64,000 nt of DNA from Arcanobacterium canis (lineage in GTDB: Bacteria > Actinomycetota > Actinomycetes > Actinomycetales > Actinomycetaceae), in contig NZ_CP121208.1 in the NCBI RefSeq assembly GCF_029625435.1, forward strand, positions 1,550,001 through 1,614,000, read 5' to 3'. The notes beneath the pieces were generated by a model. The model had not been told where the DNA came from and ran no database searches. It worked only from the letters and a program-made list of their open reading frames with translations. Position numbers and translations under genes: made by a program. Below, piece after piece: positions 18,304-27,310 of the stretch. The number at the start of each line of letters is the position of its first letter. Position 1 is the first letter of the stretch.

Positions 18304-19527
18304 GTGAGCACCCCAGATTATTCCTTCCTCAGAGGGCCCAAGACACCTGAGCGCCCGCCGCTGTTGCGCCGACACCCGCGTATCCTCGCGGGCGTATGTC
18401 AGGCCCTGGCCACACATCTGGGCGGAAACGTGGCAGCATGGCGGGCTGGTTTCCTCCTCGCCTGTATGTTCTACGGACTCGGCGCAGGAGTGTACATCAT
18501 CCTGGTGTTGGCAGTCCCTCATGCCGACCCAACTGAGCACGTTGCCCCACGTCTTGCTCCTAAATTGGCCGCTCCGACACCCGTGCGTTCATACACGCCC
18601 CCGTCGCGAAAGTCTCTCCTGTTTGCAAGCCTTCTTATCCTGACAATCGCAGCGGTGATCGCATTGATGGCGGGATCTGATAGTGCCGCATCAACTAGCG
18701 TTGTTTTCCCAGTCCTGATTTTCTTTGTCGGAGCAGCAGCCGCGTGGGCACAACCCGGCGACGGCGTTGCTGTGAGCTGGACAGTAATTGGTGCTTCCCT
18801 TGCCACACTCGGGTCGGTGATGATGATCGCCCAAATCTTGGGATGGCAAGCAACTCTGGCCGGCGTCGGCGTCGGCCTCGTCATGCTCACTGCCGTGAGC
18901 GTTGTCCTGGCCGGAGTCTTTTTACGCAACAAAAACCAGCTCTTCGTCGAACAAGCCCGGAGAATCCGGGAGTCAGAACGCGCCAATATCGCTGCTCACC
19001 TGCACGATTCTGTGCTCCAAACTCTCACCCTCATCCGGGCACGGGCCGATGATCCGATTGAAGTTGCCACTTTGGCACGAACTCAAGAACACGATCTGCG
19101 ACGCTATCTCTACTCCGACCGAGGCGCTCACGGCACATCGCTTGCCGAAGAAATTCGCACACTTTCGAACACTATTGAAGCCACGTTCCACGTCGAAATC
19201 GACGTCGTCATCTCGGGAGATTCGCCACCAACACGCACAACCCAAGCCCTAGTGGGAGCAACCCGCGAAGCGCTGACAAACGCGGCGAAACACGGTTCGC
19301 CGAAGATCTCGCTGTTCGCGGATCTTTCGACTGATCTGTGCGAAGTCTTTGTTCGCGACCGCGGAACAGGCTTTACCCTCGAATCGATCCCTTCAGACCG
19401 CGCAGGAATTCGCGATTCGATCTATGCGAGATTACAGGGCGCAGGAGGCGAGGCAGAGATCCGCTCTCCCCTCCCCAGCGGCGGAACTGAAGTGAGAATG
19501 CGCATCAACGCAGGAGGCAAAAAATGA
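18304..19527 (+). CDS. PspC-fused sensor histidine kinase (NarL/LiaS type)
   Basis: 407 residues. PspC domain at the N-terminus (LLRRHPRILAGVCQALATHLG plus helix), about four more membrane helices to residue 205, then a HisKA_3 dimerisation domain whose phospho-acceptor His is in AHLHDSVLQTLTL, and an HATPase_c domain with N-box GATREALTNAAKHG and DRGTGFTLE. Start is the GTG at 18304. It overlaps the downstream response regulator gene by 4 bp (ATGA). It probably reports membrane stress to that regulator. Confidence 0.92.
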   Translation: MSTPDYSFLRGPKTPERPPLLRRHPRILAGVCQALATHLGGNVAAWRAGFLLACMFYGLGAGVYIILVLAVPHADPTEHVAPRLAPKLAAPTPVRSYTPPSRKSLLFASLLILTIAAVIALMAGSDSAASTSVVFPVLIFFVGAAAAWAQPGDGVAVSWTVIGASLATLGSVMMIAQILGWQATLAGVGVGLVMLTAVSVVLAGVFLRNKNQLFVEQARRIRESERANIAAHLHDSVLQTLTLIRARADDPIEVATLARTQEHDLRRYLYSDRGAHGTSLAEEIRTLSNTIEATFHVEIDVVISGDSPPTRTTQALVGATREALTNAAKHGSPKISLFADLSTDLCEVFVRDRGTGFTLESIPSDRAGIRDSIYARLQGAGGEAEIRSPLPSGGTEVRMRINAGGKK

Positions 19528-20183
19528 TCTCAGTATTCATTGTGGACGATCACCCACTCGTCCGTTCCGGTGTTCGTAGCCAATTGGACGCGTTCGACGG
19601 CATCGAATACGCAGGTGAAGCAGGCAGTGTTGACGGCGCCGTCGCCGCTCTGACTCACTGCGATCCAACACAGACCCCCGATGTCGTCCTTCTCGATGTC
19701 CATCTCCCCGGAGGGAACGGGGCAGGGGGCGCCGAGGTCGCCAGAAAAGTGCTGGCACGCGGTGTCCCCACACGCTTTCTCGCACTATCTGTTTCTGATT
19801 CTGCCGACGACGTCGTCGCAGTCATTCGCGCAGGCGCTCGCGGCTACGTCACCAAAGCCGTGAGTCCGGAAGAACTCCACGAAGCCATTACGCGCGTCGC
19901 CAGCGGTGACGCAGCGTTCTCTCCGCGTCTGGCAGGCTTTGTCCTCGACGCTTTCCGCGGCAGTCCTTCTCCGGGATTGCAGGACGACGAGCTCAATCGA
20001 CTCTCTGCCCGCGAACAAGAAGTCATGCGCCTCATCGCCCGTGGATACACCTATCGCGAAACAGCCTCGGAACTGTTCATTTCAATTAAAACGGTCGAAA
20101 CGCACGTCTCTGCCGTCCTGCGTAAACTCCAGCTCTCCAACCGCCACGAGCTTTCGCGCTGGGCCGCAGCCAGAGGAATCTAA
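19524..20183 (+). CDS. NarL/LuxR-family response regulator
   Basis: 219 residues: receiver domain with acidic pocket VDDHPLVRSG and phospho-acceptor Asp in VVLLDVHLPGGNGAG, a switch Ser/Thr (LALSVSD) and Lys (YVTKAV), followed by a LuxR helix-turn-helix (LSAREQEVMRLIARGYTYRE, IKTVETHVSAVLRKL). It is coupled to the preceding PspC-fused kinase. The likely target is the divergent PspC operon, by analogy with similar loci. Confidence 0.94.
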   Translation: MISVFIVDDHPLVRSGVRSQLDAFDGIEYAGEAGSVDGAVAALTHCDPTQTPDVVLLDVHLPGGNGAGGAEVARKVLARGVPTRFLALSVSDSADDVVAVIRAGARGYVTKAVSPEELHEAITRVASGDAAFSPRLAGFVLDAFRGSPSPGLQDDELNRLSAREQEVMRLIARGYTYRETASELFISIKTVETHVSAVLRKLQLSNRHELSRWAAARGI

Positions 20184-20211
20184 CCGCCGTTCTCTCCGAT
20201 AGGATCAAGGC

Positions 20212-21378
20212 ATGAGCTTTCTCCTCGCGATTATCTATGCCACCTTCATCTCACTTGGACTACCAGATCAAGTTTTTGGCTCAGGATGGCCGGTTATGGG
20301 ACCCGCGCTGGGGGCAAACAGCGAATCGGCAGGCATCATTTCGATGGTGGCCACGTTCGGTACCATCATCTCAGCAATGACCAGTTCACGATTGCTCCGA
20401 CGATGTGGAACGTTCAAGGTGTCGGCTGTGTCGATCGCTCTGACTTCTGTCTCCCTCTTGGGATATGCTGCGGCTCCGAATTTTCTTTGGGTACTCGCGC
20501 TCACCATTCCCCTGGGTATGGGCGGAGGTGCGATTGACTCAGCGATGAATTCCTTCGCGGCTCTTCATTTTTCTTCGTCGCACATGAATTTTCTTCACGC
20601 GTGCTGGGGCATCGGGGCATCGGCCGGACCGTTGATCATGGGTTTTTTCTTGAACATCGGGGCTTGGCGCGGGGCATACGTCGCCCTCGCGCTGATCCAA
20701 CTCGCTTTGCTCGGTCTCTTTCTTCTGTCACGACGAGTCTGGGAATCGGCGCCGTCGGCGGTATCTGTAACCGATCACGCAGCGGAGACTAAAAGCCCGA
20801 CGACGGGGCGGCATGGACGCGGGCTACTGACCGCAGCACTTCTTGGGTTTTTCGTTTACTCAGCTGTGGAAGTGGGAGCTGGTTTGTGGGGTGCCAGTTA
20901 CCTTGTACGGCGCTTCGCGACAGATCCGAGCGTTGCCGCAGCGTGGATCGGAGCAATGTTTATTGCGTTAACCCTGGGGCGCATGGGAGCCGGCGTGGGT
21001 GCGAAGTGGATCTCGAATCGCAACCTGATGAGGATAGGTTTCACGGTTGCAGGTTGTGGAGCAGCGGCTATGCTTGGCGGATCTGAACTTGGCGCAGCAA
21101 TCGGTTTGGTGTTGATCGGCCTGGGGTATGCGCCGATTTACCCCACGATGCTGAAAGAAACTTCAACGCGCTTTGGCACGCTCCAGACTCCCCGGGTTAT
21201 GGGCCGTCAGATTGCCGCTGCATATATTGGGCAAACCTTCATTCCGCCGTTGATTGGTGTGGCGCTTGTACAGATATCGCCCCTCGCACTTCCGCTGACA
21301 ATTCTTGCGGGAATTGTGATCACTAGCGGCGCAACCGAAGTCATCAACCGTCAGCAGAAGGCTCGCACGGCACGTTAA
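20212..21378 (+). CDS. MFS transporter
   Basis: 388 residues with about 12 hydrophobic helices in two halves separated by a hydrophilic loop near residues 182-200. The family pattern resembles FucP/YfkF-like sugar-type or drug-type MFS permeases (LPDQVFGSGWPVMGPALGA; ALTLGRMGAGVGAKW). The substrate cannot be named. It starts 28 bp after the response regulator, so it may share its transcript, and it converges with the first esterase gene, overlapping it by 4 bp. Confidence 0.85.
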   Translation: MSFLLAIIYATFISLGLPDQVFGSGWPVMGPALGANSESAGIISMVATFGTIISAMTSSRLLRRCGTFKVSAVSIALTSVSLLGYAAAPNFLWVLALTIPLGMGGGAIDSAMNSFAALHFSSSHMNFLHACWGIGASAGPLIMGFFLNIGAWRGAYVALALIQLALLGLFLLSRRVWESAPSAVSVTDHAAETKSPTTGRHGRGLLTAALLGFFVYSAVEVGAGLWGASYLVRRFATDPSVAAAWIGAMFIALTLGRMGAGVGAKWISNRNLMRIGFTVAGCGAAAMLGGSELGAAIGLVLIGLGYAPIYPTMLKETSTRFGTLQTPRVMGRQIAAAYIGQTFIPPLIGVALVQISPLALPLTILAGIVITSGATEVINRQQKARTAR

Positions 21379-22811
21379 CTTTGAGGCAGACCAAGCATGA
21401 TCAGCACAGAGATCAGATCATCGTGACTGCGAACCACTCCTGCACGCAAATTCACAAGAGCAACCCCGATCGCCATCACTGCCAGGGTCACAAACACCAC
21501 TGCACCGACGTCCCACACGAGCAGACGCATGAGCCGTGCTGGTTCCTTCGAGCGTAACCGAACTCCTGCCCACAGCCACGCGCGGGAAACAAATGCGGCA
21601 CAAGCGAGAAGAACAATTACTCCAAGCCCGATATACACCTTGCTCATTCCTTCTGCAGCCGACGCAGACGCCATGAGCCGAGGCATATGGTTGACATTGG
21701 TGTGAATTTTTCCAGTTTGCACCTTTCCTAGCCATGTCAGTGCAGGGCCAAGATAGCGTTTCCACTGTTCCCAGCCGTGCTTTCCTCCAGGGACATACTC
21801 AGTTGTCAGCACTCCCGCATGTCCGCGCACTGAGGCGAGATTGTGAATCAACGTTCGAGCACCGGAATCGAGGCTGGCATCTCCTGCAACAGCGTACAGA
21901 TTGAGTGTCGGCGCCCATTTGAGCATGTGGGAGATCGAAAATTCCGATTGGACTTTCACGCTTGTGCGCAAAAGCCCGCCCATTTCGGGGGCGTCAGATC
22001 CAGACAGTGAGATCGCGTTGCGGAAAGTGTCGCGCGCCATGACAGCCAATGCTGGCGCAGTATATCCACCAGCAGAGATACCCGAGAGCGTCCACATTTT
22101 CGCATCATGACTCACAGGAAAATTCGCCACGATCATCGCAGGGATGTCACGAGCGGCCCAAGTGCCAACTTTGGGACGCCCCGGCAGGTCTACCCCGTCG
22201 GGCTGGAGAGGATCCACCCAGAGCAACGGAATCACAAACACGCTCGGACGGAGCGCGCCAGAGCGAATCGCTGTGTCCATCTGGCGAGCTAGGCCAAGGG
22301 CCTGAGGAATCGCAGCAATTTTTCCAGGATATCCGTGAAGAAATTCCACAACGCCCAGATCTTCGCTGTCTTGCCAGCCCTCGGGAGCCCAGATAATGAC
22401 ATCGTTGCGAATCTTTGATTGCGGACCAGTGAAGGTTGTCCGGTAGTAGTGACCAGGTGCGTCCTTCCCCTCAGGATGAAACTCGGTAAGTTTGACCCGA
22501 TAACGCGGATCACTCTTGCCCTCCCACACCGCCTTCTCACGGGATGGCATGTGAGCCACAGCTTTCACATCTTGAACCTCAGAGCTACCGAATGCCAGAT
22601 GTGCTACGGCAGGCCACGTCTTGGCAAACTGCGACACTCGATTCATCTGGATTCCCATAGCCCCCAGCCCCACCACGGCCGCGAGGGTGATCGCAAGCAC
22701 TGCCCGTGCGATGTGCCCACGACGGAGGAACCGCGTCGCATTAATCATGGCAAAGAGTGCCAGCGCCACAAAAAGGACGAGGAGGAATAGTGATCGAGGG
22801 CTGAAGTTCAT
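21375..22811 (-). CDS. Membrane-anchored antigen-85/esterase-D-like hydrolase, paralogue 1
   Basis: 478 residues. Two N-terminal helices (about 8-25 and 35-52, with a RRGH loop between them) and two C-terminal helices (about 385-407 and 430-452) bracket an alpha/beta-hydrolase domain. The nucleophile elbow is SGISAGGYTAP and the catalytic His segment is KHGWEQW, as in the Esterase/antigen 85 family. Positively charged loops suggest both helix hairpins turn in the cytosol and the enzyme faces outside. The substrate is unknown. It lies 74 bp downstream of paralogue 2, in the same direction. Confidence 0.82.
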   Translation of the reverse strand: MNFSPRSLFLLVLFVALALFAMINATRFLRRGHIARAVLAITLAAVVGLGAMGIQMNRVSQFAKTWPAVAHLAFGSSEVQDVKAVAHMPSREKAVWEGKSDPRYRVKLTEFHPEGKDAPGHYYRTTFTGPQSKIRNDVIIWAPEGWQDSEDLGVVEFLHGYPGKIAAIPQALGLARQMDTAIRSGALRPSVFVIPLLWVDPLQPDGVDLPGRPKVGTWAARDIPAMIVANFPVSHDAKMWTLSGISAGGYTAPALAVMARDTFRNAISLSGSDAPEMGGLLRTSVKVQSEFSISHMLKWAPTLNLYAVAGDASLDSGARTLIHNLASVRGHAGVLTTEYVPGGKHGWEQWKRYLGPALTWLGKVQTGKIHTNVNHMPRLMASASAAEGMSKVYIGLGVIVLLACAAFVSRAWLWAGVRLRSKEPARLMRLLVWDVGAVVFVTLAVMAIGVALVNLRAGVVRSHDDLISVLIMLGLPQS

Positions 22812-22885
22812 GAACTAATATTGAACCTCTCAAACATAGTTTTGTCTCAACCTGGAGTCGGACGGCGCTCCGGCCATCGTCACCG

Positions 22886-24298
22886 TCACATTCCAAGTTG
22901 GCGAACAAACGTGAGGATATTGTCGATATGGCGCAGATTTGCGAACTTTCGATCAACGATTGCGACGGCGCCGAGGCAGGTGCTGACTGTGGTCAGCCCC
23001 ACGCCAAAAGTCCACAGGATTTGCGCGCTGACGTCGGTAGCACACGGTGACATCACGGGCGCCACGCCGCCGGCGCGCCTATCTGCCATTTTTATCATCG
23101 CAACCCCGCTCACTAACGCAAGTCCGATACTTCCATACACTCCTGCAAGGCTGAGACTTGGCCGACCATGTGCATCGAGGAGAGCTGCAGGAACATTGAG
23201 CGAAACAGGGCGAGCTCCTGCCAGAACCTCACCAAACCATGAAATACACTCCGGAAATACTTCGCCCCAACTTTTCCACGAATGTGTCGCGCGCGGGTCA
23301 TGTATGAGCACAGTTGAACCGCTGCGTTTGCCAGCCAGAGCAAGTTTTGCCAGACCACCCACAGCTTGACCTGCGAAATACTCACGGCCCGCCGCATACG
23401 CCCACACATTGAGCTCCGGCCGTTTTTCCACCAGTGCCGTGAGTGAGAATTGCTGTGCAAGCTCACCACCTGCGCGCGCTATCCCTCCAAGTTCTGCCCG
23501 GTCAGCTCCGGAGAAACTGACGATATGTGAGAAGGTATCGGAAAGGAGTGCGCCTAACGCCGGTCCGCTGTAGCCTCCAGCGCTCATCCCGCCGATTGCC
23601 CATCGATGTGCGTCAGTGCTGACGGGAAAGTTTGCCACAAGCATGGCAGGAATATCGCGGCCAACCCAGGTAGCAACTTTCGGCCGCCCAGGAAGATCAA
23701 ACGCATCGGGTTCACGGGAGTCGATTGCAACGTGAGGGATCACAACCACGGTCGGAGGGATTTCGCCGGTATCGATGGCGCGCGTCAGCACGGCGTCGAG
23801 ATTGAGTTGCTTGGGCATCGCATCGGGTGCTCCGGGAAAAGACGGAAGGAGCTCGATGACCGCCAGGTTCTTTTCTTCGCGCCACGTACGAGGTGCCCAA
23901 ATCAGGACAGGCAAGGAGATTCCCGACGCCGGGCCAGTCCAGTTCACGCGGTAAAAGCACCCACTGGCCTGGCCAACACCAGGTGCAGAGATTTCTTCCA
24001 AGTGGACACAGTATCGGGGATCATCTTTGCCCTGCCAGACATCAGGCTTCGGTGGCAAGGGAAGTGGATACGGCTGAGGCGAAGGAGCAAAAATTGCGTG
24101 CAAGACGTCTCGCCATGACTCTACGTGATCGGTGACCCGGTTGTGCTGGATCCCGACTACTCCCGCCAATGTCACCCCAGCGAAAAGGGAACAGCCTAGA
24201 GCACGCCGTCGAGACCTTGCACGCACAGCACATACTGCACTGCTAGCCGAGAGAGCACCCAGGAATCTGAGAGTCGATTTCTTATCTGGCCCGAACAT
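22886..24298 (-). CDS. Membrane-anchored antigen-85/esterase-D-like hydrolase, paralogue 2
   Basis: 470 residues, same architecture as its neighbour: hydrophobic N-terminus with RSRRRAL loop, an esterase domain with GGMSAGGYSGP and THSWKSW as Ser and His motifs, then C-terminal helices. Shared motifs DLPGRPKVATWVGRDIPAML and NFPVS tie it to paralogues 1 and 3. It is more diverged in the linker between N-terminal helices and enzyme (ASP/PLP-rich). Likely first gene of a two-gene operon with paralogue 1. Confidence 0.82.
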   Translation of the reverse strand: MFGPDKKSTLRFLGALSASSAVCAVRARSRRRALGCSLFAGVTLAGVVGIQHNRVTDHVESWRDVLHAIFAPSPQPYPLPLPPKPDVWQGKDDPRYCVHLEEISAPGVGQASGCFYRVNWTGPASGISLPVLIWAPRTWREEKNLAVIELLPSFPGAPDAMPKQLNLDAVLTRAIDTGEIPPTVVVIPHVAIDSREPDAFDLPGRPKVATWVGRDIPAMLVANFPVSTDAHRWAIGGMSAGGYSGPALGALLSDTFSHIVSFSGADRAELGGIARAGGELAQQFSLTALVEKRPELNVWAYAAGREYFAGQAVGGLAKLALAGKRSGSTVLIHDPRATHSWKSWGEVFPECISWFGEVLAGARPVSLNVPAALLDAHGRPSLSLAGVYGSIGLALVSGVAMIKMADRRAGGVAPVMSPCATDVSAQILWTFGVGLTTVSTCLGAVAIVDRKFANLRHIDNILTFVRQLGM

Positions 24299-24480
24299 GG
24301 CCCCTTCCTCACAGATGAGCCGCTAATACACCGCCAACACTACGCATGACCCGTGAGTTCCACAGCACGTAACCCCCGCCAAATATTCAACGCGATATAC
24401 CTCACACAGCAAGATTTTGTTGAAATATCACGAATTATTCGCGCGACCCCCACTCTCGAACAAGTTATTAAATTTTCTAC

Positions 24481-24509
24481 TTGCTTTCTAGTTTAAGATT
24501 CAATATTGT
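24481..24509 (+). promoter_or_regulatory. Candidate promoter for yceI
   Basis: TTGCTT and TATTGT are separated by 17 bp in an AT-rich stretch, about 84 bp before the yceI start. The good spacing suggests a housekeeping-sigma promoter; not proven. Confidence 0.4.
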
Positions 24510-24592
24510 CTTTTTCAGCGGATCCACCCGGATCTCCAACCACAGGCGCACCGCCTCCGGTTCGTCATCCACATACTTTTCAAAGGATCAAA

Positions 24593-25135
24593 ATGGCAGA
24601 TTTTACTGAACTCAACGGCACCTGGACCATCGACGGCGCACACTCGCGCCTCGGCTTCACCGCGCGCCACGCAATGATTTCGAAGGTTCGCGGCGAGTTT
24701 TCTGACAAAGAAGGCGCCATCACCATCGACGGCACCAACCCCAACAACTCGTCCGTGAAGGTCGTTGCACAGACCGCTTCGTTCACCACCGAAAACGAGA
24801 CGCGTGACAAGCACGTTCGCTCCGGCGACTTCCTCGGGGTGGACAAGTACCCCGAAATGTCGTTCGAATCGACAAAAGTTGAAGTCGGCGAAGGTACCGT
24901 AACCGTCACCGGCAACCTCACCATCAAGGCCACGACGAAGGAAGTGAACGTCACCCTTGACTGGGCAGGCCCAGTCAAGGATCCGATGGGTTCCGAACGC
25001 ATCGGCTTCGAAGGCTCCTTCGAAATTAACCGCCAGGACTACGGCGTTTCCTTCTCCGCCCCGATGGAGACCGGTGGCATCCTCGTCGCAGACAAGATCA
25101 CCGTGAACCTCGACATCGAAGCAGTTCGCGCCTGA
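24593..25135 (+). CDS. YceI-family lipocalin-like protein
   Basis: 180 residues of YceI domain, a beta-barrel that binds polyisoprenoid or amphiphilic ligands. Visible pattern: GTWTIDGAHSRLGFTARHAM, KVRGEF, SGDFLGVDKYPEMSFES, VTGNLTIKATTKEV, and an RxDYGVSF-like C-terminal segment. I chose the ATG at 24593 after AAAGGA; the frame extends upstream over Pro-rich, non-conserved sequence. No signal peptide, so cytoplasmic. It lies between esterase paralogues 2 and 3 on the opposite strand, interrupting the cluster. Confidence 0.93.
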   Translation: MADFTELNGTWTIDGAHSRLGFTARHAMISKVRGEFSDKEGAITIDGTNPNNSSVKVVAQTASFTTENETRDKHVRSGDFLGVDKYPEMSFESTKVEVGEGTVTVTGNLTIKATTKEVNVTLDWAGPVKDPMGSERIGFEGSFEINRQDYGVSFSAPMETGGILVADKITVNLDIEAVRA

Positions 25136-25150
25136 TGATTTCTTGATTTA

Positions 25151-25185
25151 AAAGTGAGGTGTGGGTTTTGCCCACACCTCACTTT
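25151..25185. terminator. Perfect 15-bp bidirectional terminator between yceI and esterase 3
   Basis: AAAGTGAGGTGTGGG, a TTTTG loop and the exact complement ending in TTTTT. It ends one base before the stop codon of the convergent esterase gene, so it serves both transcripts. Confidence 0.9.
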
Positions 25186-26736
25186 TTATCCGTCGTAGGG
25201 CAGCCCGAGTTGGACGAGGAGCCCGAGGATATCTTCCTCACTTCTCAACCACTGCCCCCACAAGTTCAGTGCAAGAACAGCCCACACGAATACTGTCAGG
25301 GCCACCAACACCACGGCGACGACATCCCACACCACCAGGCGGGCAGCAACCGCACTGTACTTGCGTGCCGACGTCGGAGATGAGCTTCCGCCCGAAAGAC
25401 GGCTGACACCGCCGGAACGTTGCGTAACACTCCGCCGTCGCCAGAGCCATGCTCTCCACGCAAAACATGCGAGAGCCAAAATACTCACTATGCTCGTGAC
25501 ACCCACAATGCCATGCATATTCTTTTCGACGTCAGCGGCTGCGGTTGCTGCCGGTTCTTTCACCGACGCATCAATGGTGGATTCAGCCTGGTGACGTTGC
25601 ACGTTACCGATCCACTCAGCCATACCGGCAAAGGCGTGATTCCACGTCACCCAGCCGTGACCGCGCCCTGTATCACGCACAAGAGTCGTGACTCCCGGAC
25701 GCTTAGCAAGATGTGAGAGTTGCACAAGAAGCTTATTTGACTTCGGTTCATTTCCACCCGAGTAGGCATAGAGATTCATCTTGGGAGCTTTAGGCAAAAG
25801 ACTCGTGAGAGACACCTGCGCCTGTTGCGACGGCGCTACCTTCGCAAGTGGGCCGTATTCTGGAGTATTTGTGCCCGAAAGACTGACCGTGGAACCGAAA
25901 GTATCGCGCGCCAATACCGCAAGTGCTGGAGCCGTGTAGGCACCTTCAGAAACGCCAGCAAGCGTCCACATTTCCTTTTTCCGCGACACCGGGAACGTGT
26001 TGGCAATCATCCCCGGCACATCACGCGCCGCCCACGTGCCAACCTTCGGCTCGCCTGGAAGATCAAGTGCCCGCGTCTCAGCACCGTCGGGACGCAAATA
26101 CGGCAAGACAATCACGCTGGGACGGATCTTGTTGCGAGACATCAGCTCGTTCATTTGGTGATCGAATTTCATCGCAGCTGGCACGCCTTTGATCCCGCCC
26201 GGATATCCATGAAGCATTTCGATCACGCCGAGGTTTTTCATTGTGCGCCATCCTTGGGGCGCCCACACAATGATTTCCATCGCGAGTTGAGATTGAGGGC
26301 CTTTCCATGTGGTGGTGAAGTAGTCGCCCTTCGCGTTGGCTCCTTCGGGATGAAATTGCTTCAGACGGGCACGATATGCCAGATTGGGAGCTTGCCCCCA
26401 TACCTTGGCAAGTTTTGGCTCAATCCACCCTTCACCGGTATCCGAGATAACACCTTGCGCGCGTGCCTCTTTCTTTTTCTGCGGCATGTTAGACGGCCCG
26501 ACGAGGGGCTTCGGCCAGATCGTCGCATACACACCGTCCCATGTCAGCGGCCCTTGCGTGACGCGGTTCTTTTGGATCGCAGCCGCACTAAGCAATAAAA
26601 CAACGGAGAATGTGATCGACGCGATTGCGCGGATAGGTCGATCCCTTCGCAACAGTCGCACGGCACAAACAATGAAAACGATGCCAAAAATCAACGATAG
26701 CGCAAGCAACATCGCCGAACGAGGAGAAAAATTCAT
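25186..26736 (-). CDS. Membrane-anchored antigen-85/esterase-D-like hydrolase, paralogue 3
   Basis: 516 residues from the ATG at 26736 (MNFSPRSAML, matching MNFSPRSLFL of paralogue 1; the frame runs 13 codons further up). Same plan: two N-terminal helices, esterase domain, two C-terminal helices. The elbow is AGVSEGAYTAP, so Ser is kept but Gly after it is preceded by Glu instead of Ala, and the His motif is GHGWVTW. It has a longer linker with KKKEARAQG before the enzyme and a Ser/Arg-rich insert between the last two helices. Confidence 0.82.
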   Translation of the reverse strand: MNFSPRSAMLLALSLIFGIVFIVCAVRLLRRDRPIRAIASITFSVVLLLSAAAIQKNRVTQGPLTWDGVYATIWPKPLVGPSNMPQKKKEARAQGVISDTGEGWIEPKLAKVWGQAPNLAYRARLKQFHPEGANAKGDYFTTTWKGPQSQLAMEIIVWAPQGWRTMKNLGVIEMLHGYPGGIKGVPAAMKFDHQMNELMSRNKIRPSVIVLPYLRPDGAETRALDLPGEPKVGTWAARDVPGMIANTFPVSRKKEMWTLAGVSEGAYTAPALAVLARDTFGSTVSLSGTNTPEYGPLAKVAPSQQAQVSLTSLLPKAPKMNLYAYSGGNEPKSNKLLVQLSHLAKRPGVTTLVRDTGRGHGWVTWNHAFAGMAEWIGNVQRHQAESTIDASVKEPAATAAADVEKNMHGIVGVTSIVSILALACFAWRAWLWRRRSVTQRSGGVSRLSGGSSSPTSARKYSAVAARLVVWDVVAVVLVALTVFVWAVLALNLWGQWLRSEEDILGLLVQLGLPYDG

Positions 26737-26831
26737 GTACTTATTGTCCACCTCGCCACTCCCCATTCGACTCATGCCGAGCCAAATATTCGGTCACAGT
26801 TTCCTAACGACGAAGTGATAACTCAAAAATC

Positions 26832-26847
26832 ATCGACATTTGTCGAT
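26832..26847. promoter_or_regulatory. 16-bp palindrome, candidate operator of the peptide operon
   Basis: ATCGACATTTGTCGAT is a perfect 7-bp inverted repeat with a 2-bp spacer in the divergent region between esterase 3 and the small-protein/peptide/two-component genes. Size and symmetry suit a dimeric NarL-type regulator, such as the one encoded at 28643-29311. Assignment is inference. Confidence 0.4.
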
Positions 26848-26980
26848 ATCTTTCCTCCGTACACCACTCATAGAGTTGAAATGTCACCTAGACATTGCTT
26901 GGAACGCAGCAAAATGTGGCTGGAAAGAGATCTGGTAGATTCAATAAAAGGGTTTCCGCTCAGGACATTTGGAGAAAAAC

Positions 26981-27211
26981 ATGGCAAAGAATACTCGCAA
27001 AGAACCCTCACTTTTCCGAGCAGTGGTATTTTCAGTACTTTTGTTACTTATACTGCCTCTGCCTTTAACGCTATGGTTCACCGGCACGGAGTGGATACTC
27101 AACGGCTCAAAGGATGTCCCTCTTGAGTTTTTCTGGTGGTACTTAGGGCAGCTCATCTTCTTTTGTGGATGGGTCGCGGTTATTAAGTGGAAAGAAAACC
27201 ACGATCACTAA
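26981..27211 (+). CDS. Small two-TM membrane protein, possible immunity or accessory protein
   Basis: 76 residues from the ATG at 26981 (preceded by GGAGAAAAAC). Lys/Arg-rich N-terminus, first helix about residues 15-35 (VVFSVLLLLILPLPLTLWF), a short outer loop (TGTEWILNGSKDVP), second helix about 45-65, and a charged tail KWKENHDH. No family recognised. It is 99 bp before the peptide gene, same strand. Small basic two-helix proteins next to peptide genes are often bacteriocin immunity proteins, which is only a suggestion here. Confidence 0.6.
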   Translation: MAKNTRKEPSLFRAVVFSVLLLLILPLPLTLWFTGTEWILNGSKDVPLEFFWWYLGQLIFFCGWVAVIKWKENHDH

Positions 27212-27228
27212 TACAAACAAAATTTGAA

Positions 27229-27273
27229 CATTGGGCTGGTGATAGCGATGCTAGGCCTACCACTAGCCCAATG
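27229..27273 (+). terminator. Hairpin between the small membrane protein and peptide genes
   Basis: CATTGGGCT pairs with AGCCCAATG across a 27-nt insert that also contains GGTG/CACT-like extension pairs. There is no U-run after it, so it is more likely an attenuator or transcript-processing hairpin than a full stop. Confidence 0.4.
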
Positions 27274-27310
27274 ACAGTTACCTGACTTGAAAATAGGAAG
27301 CTTCGAAAAA

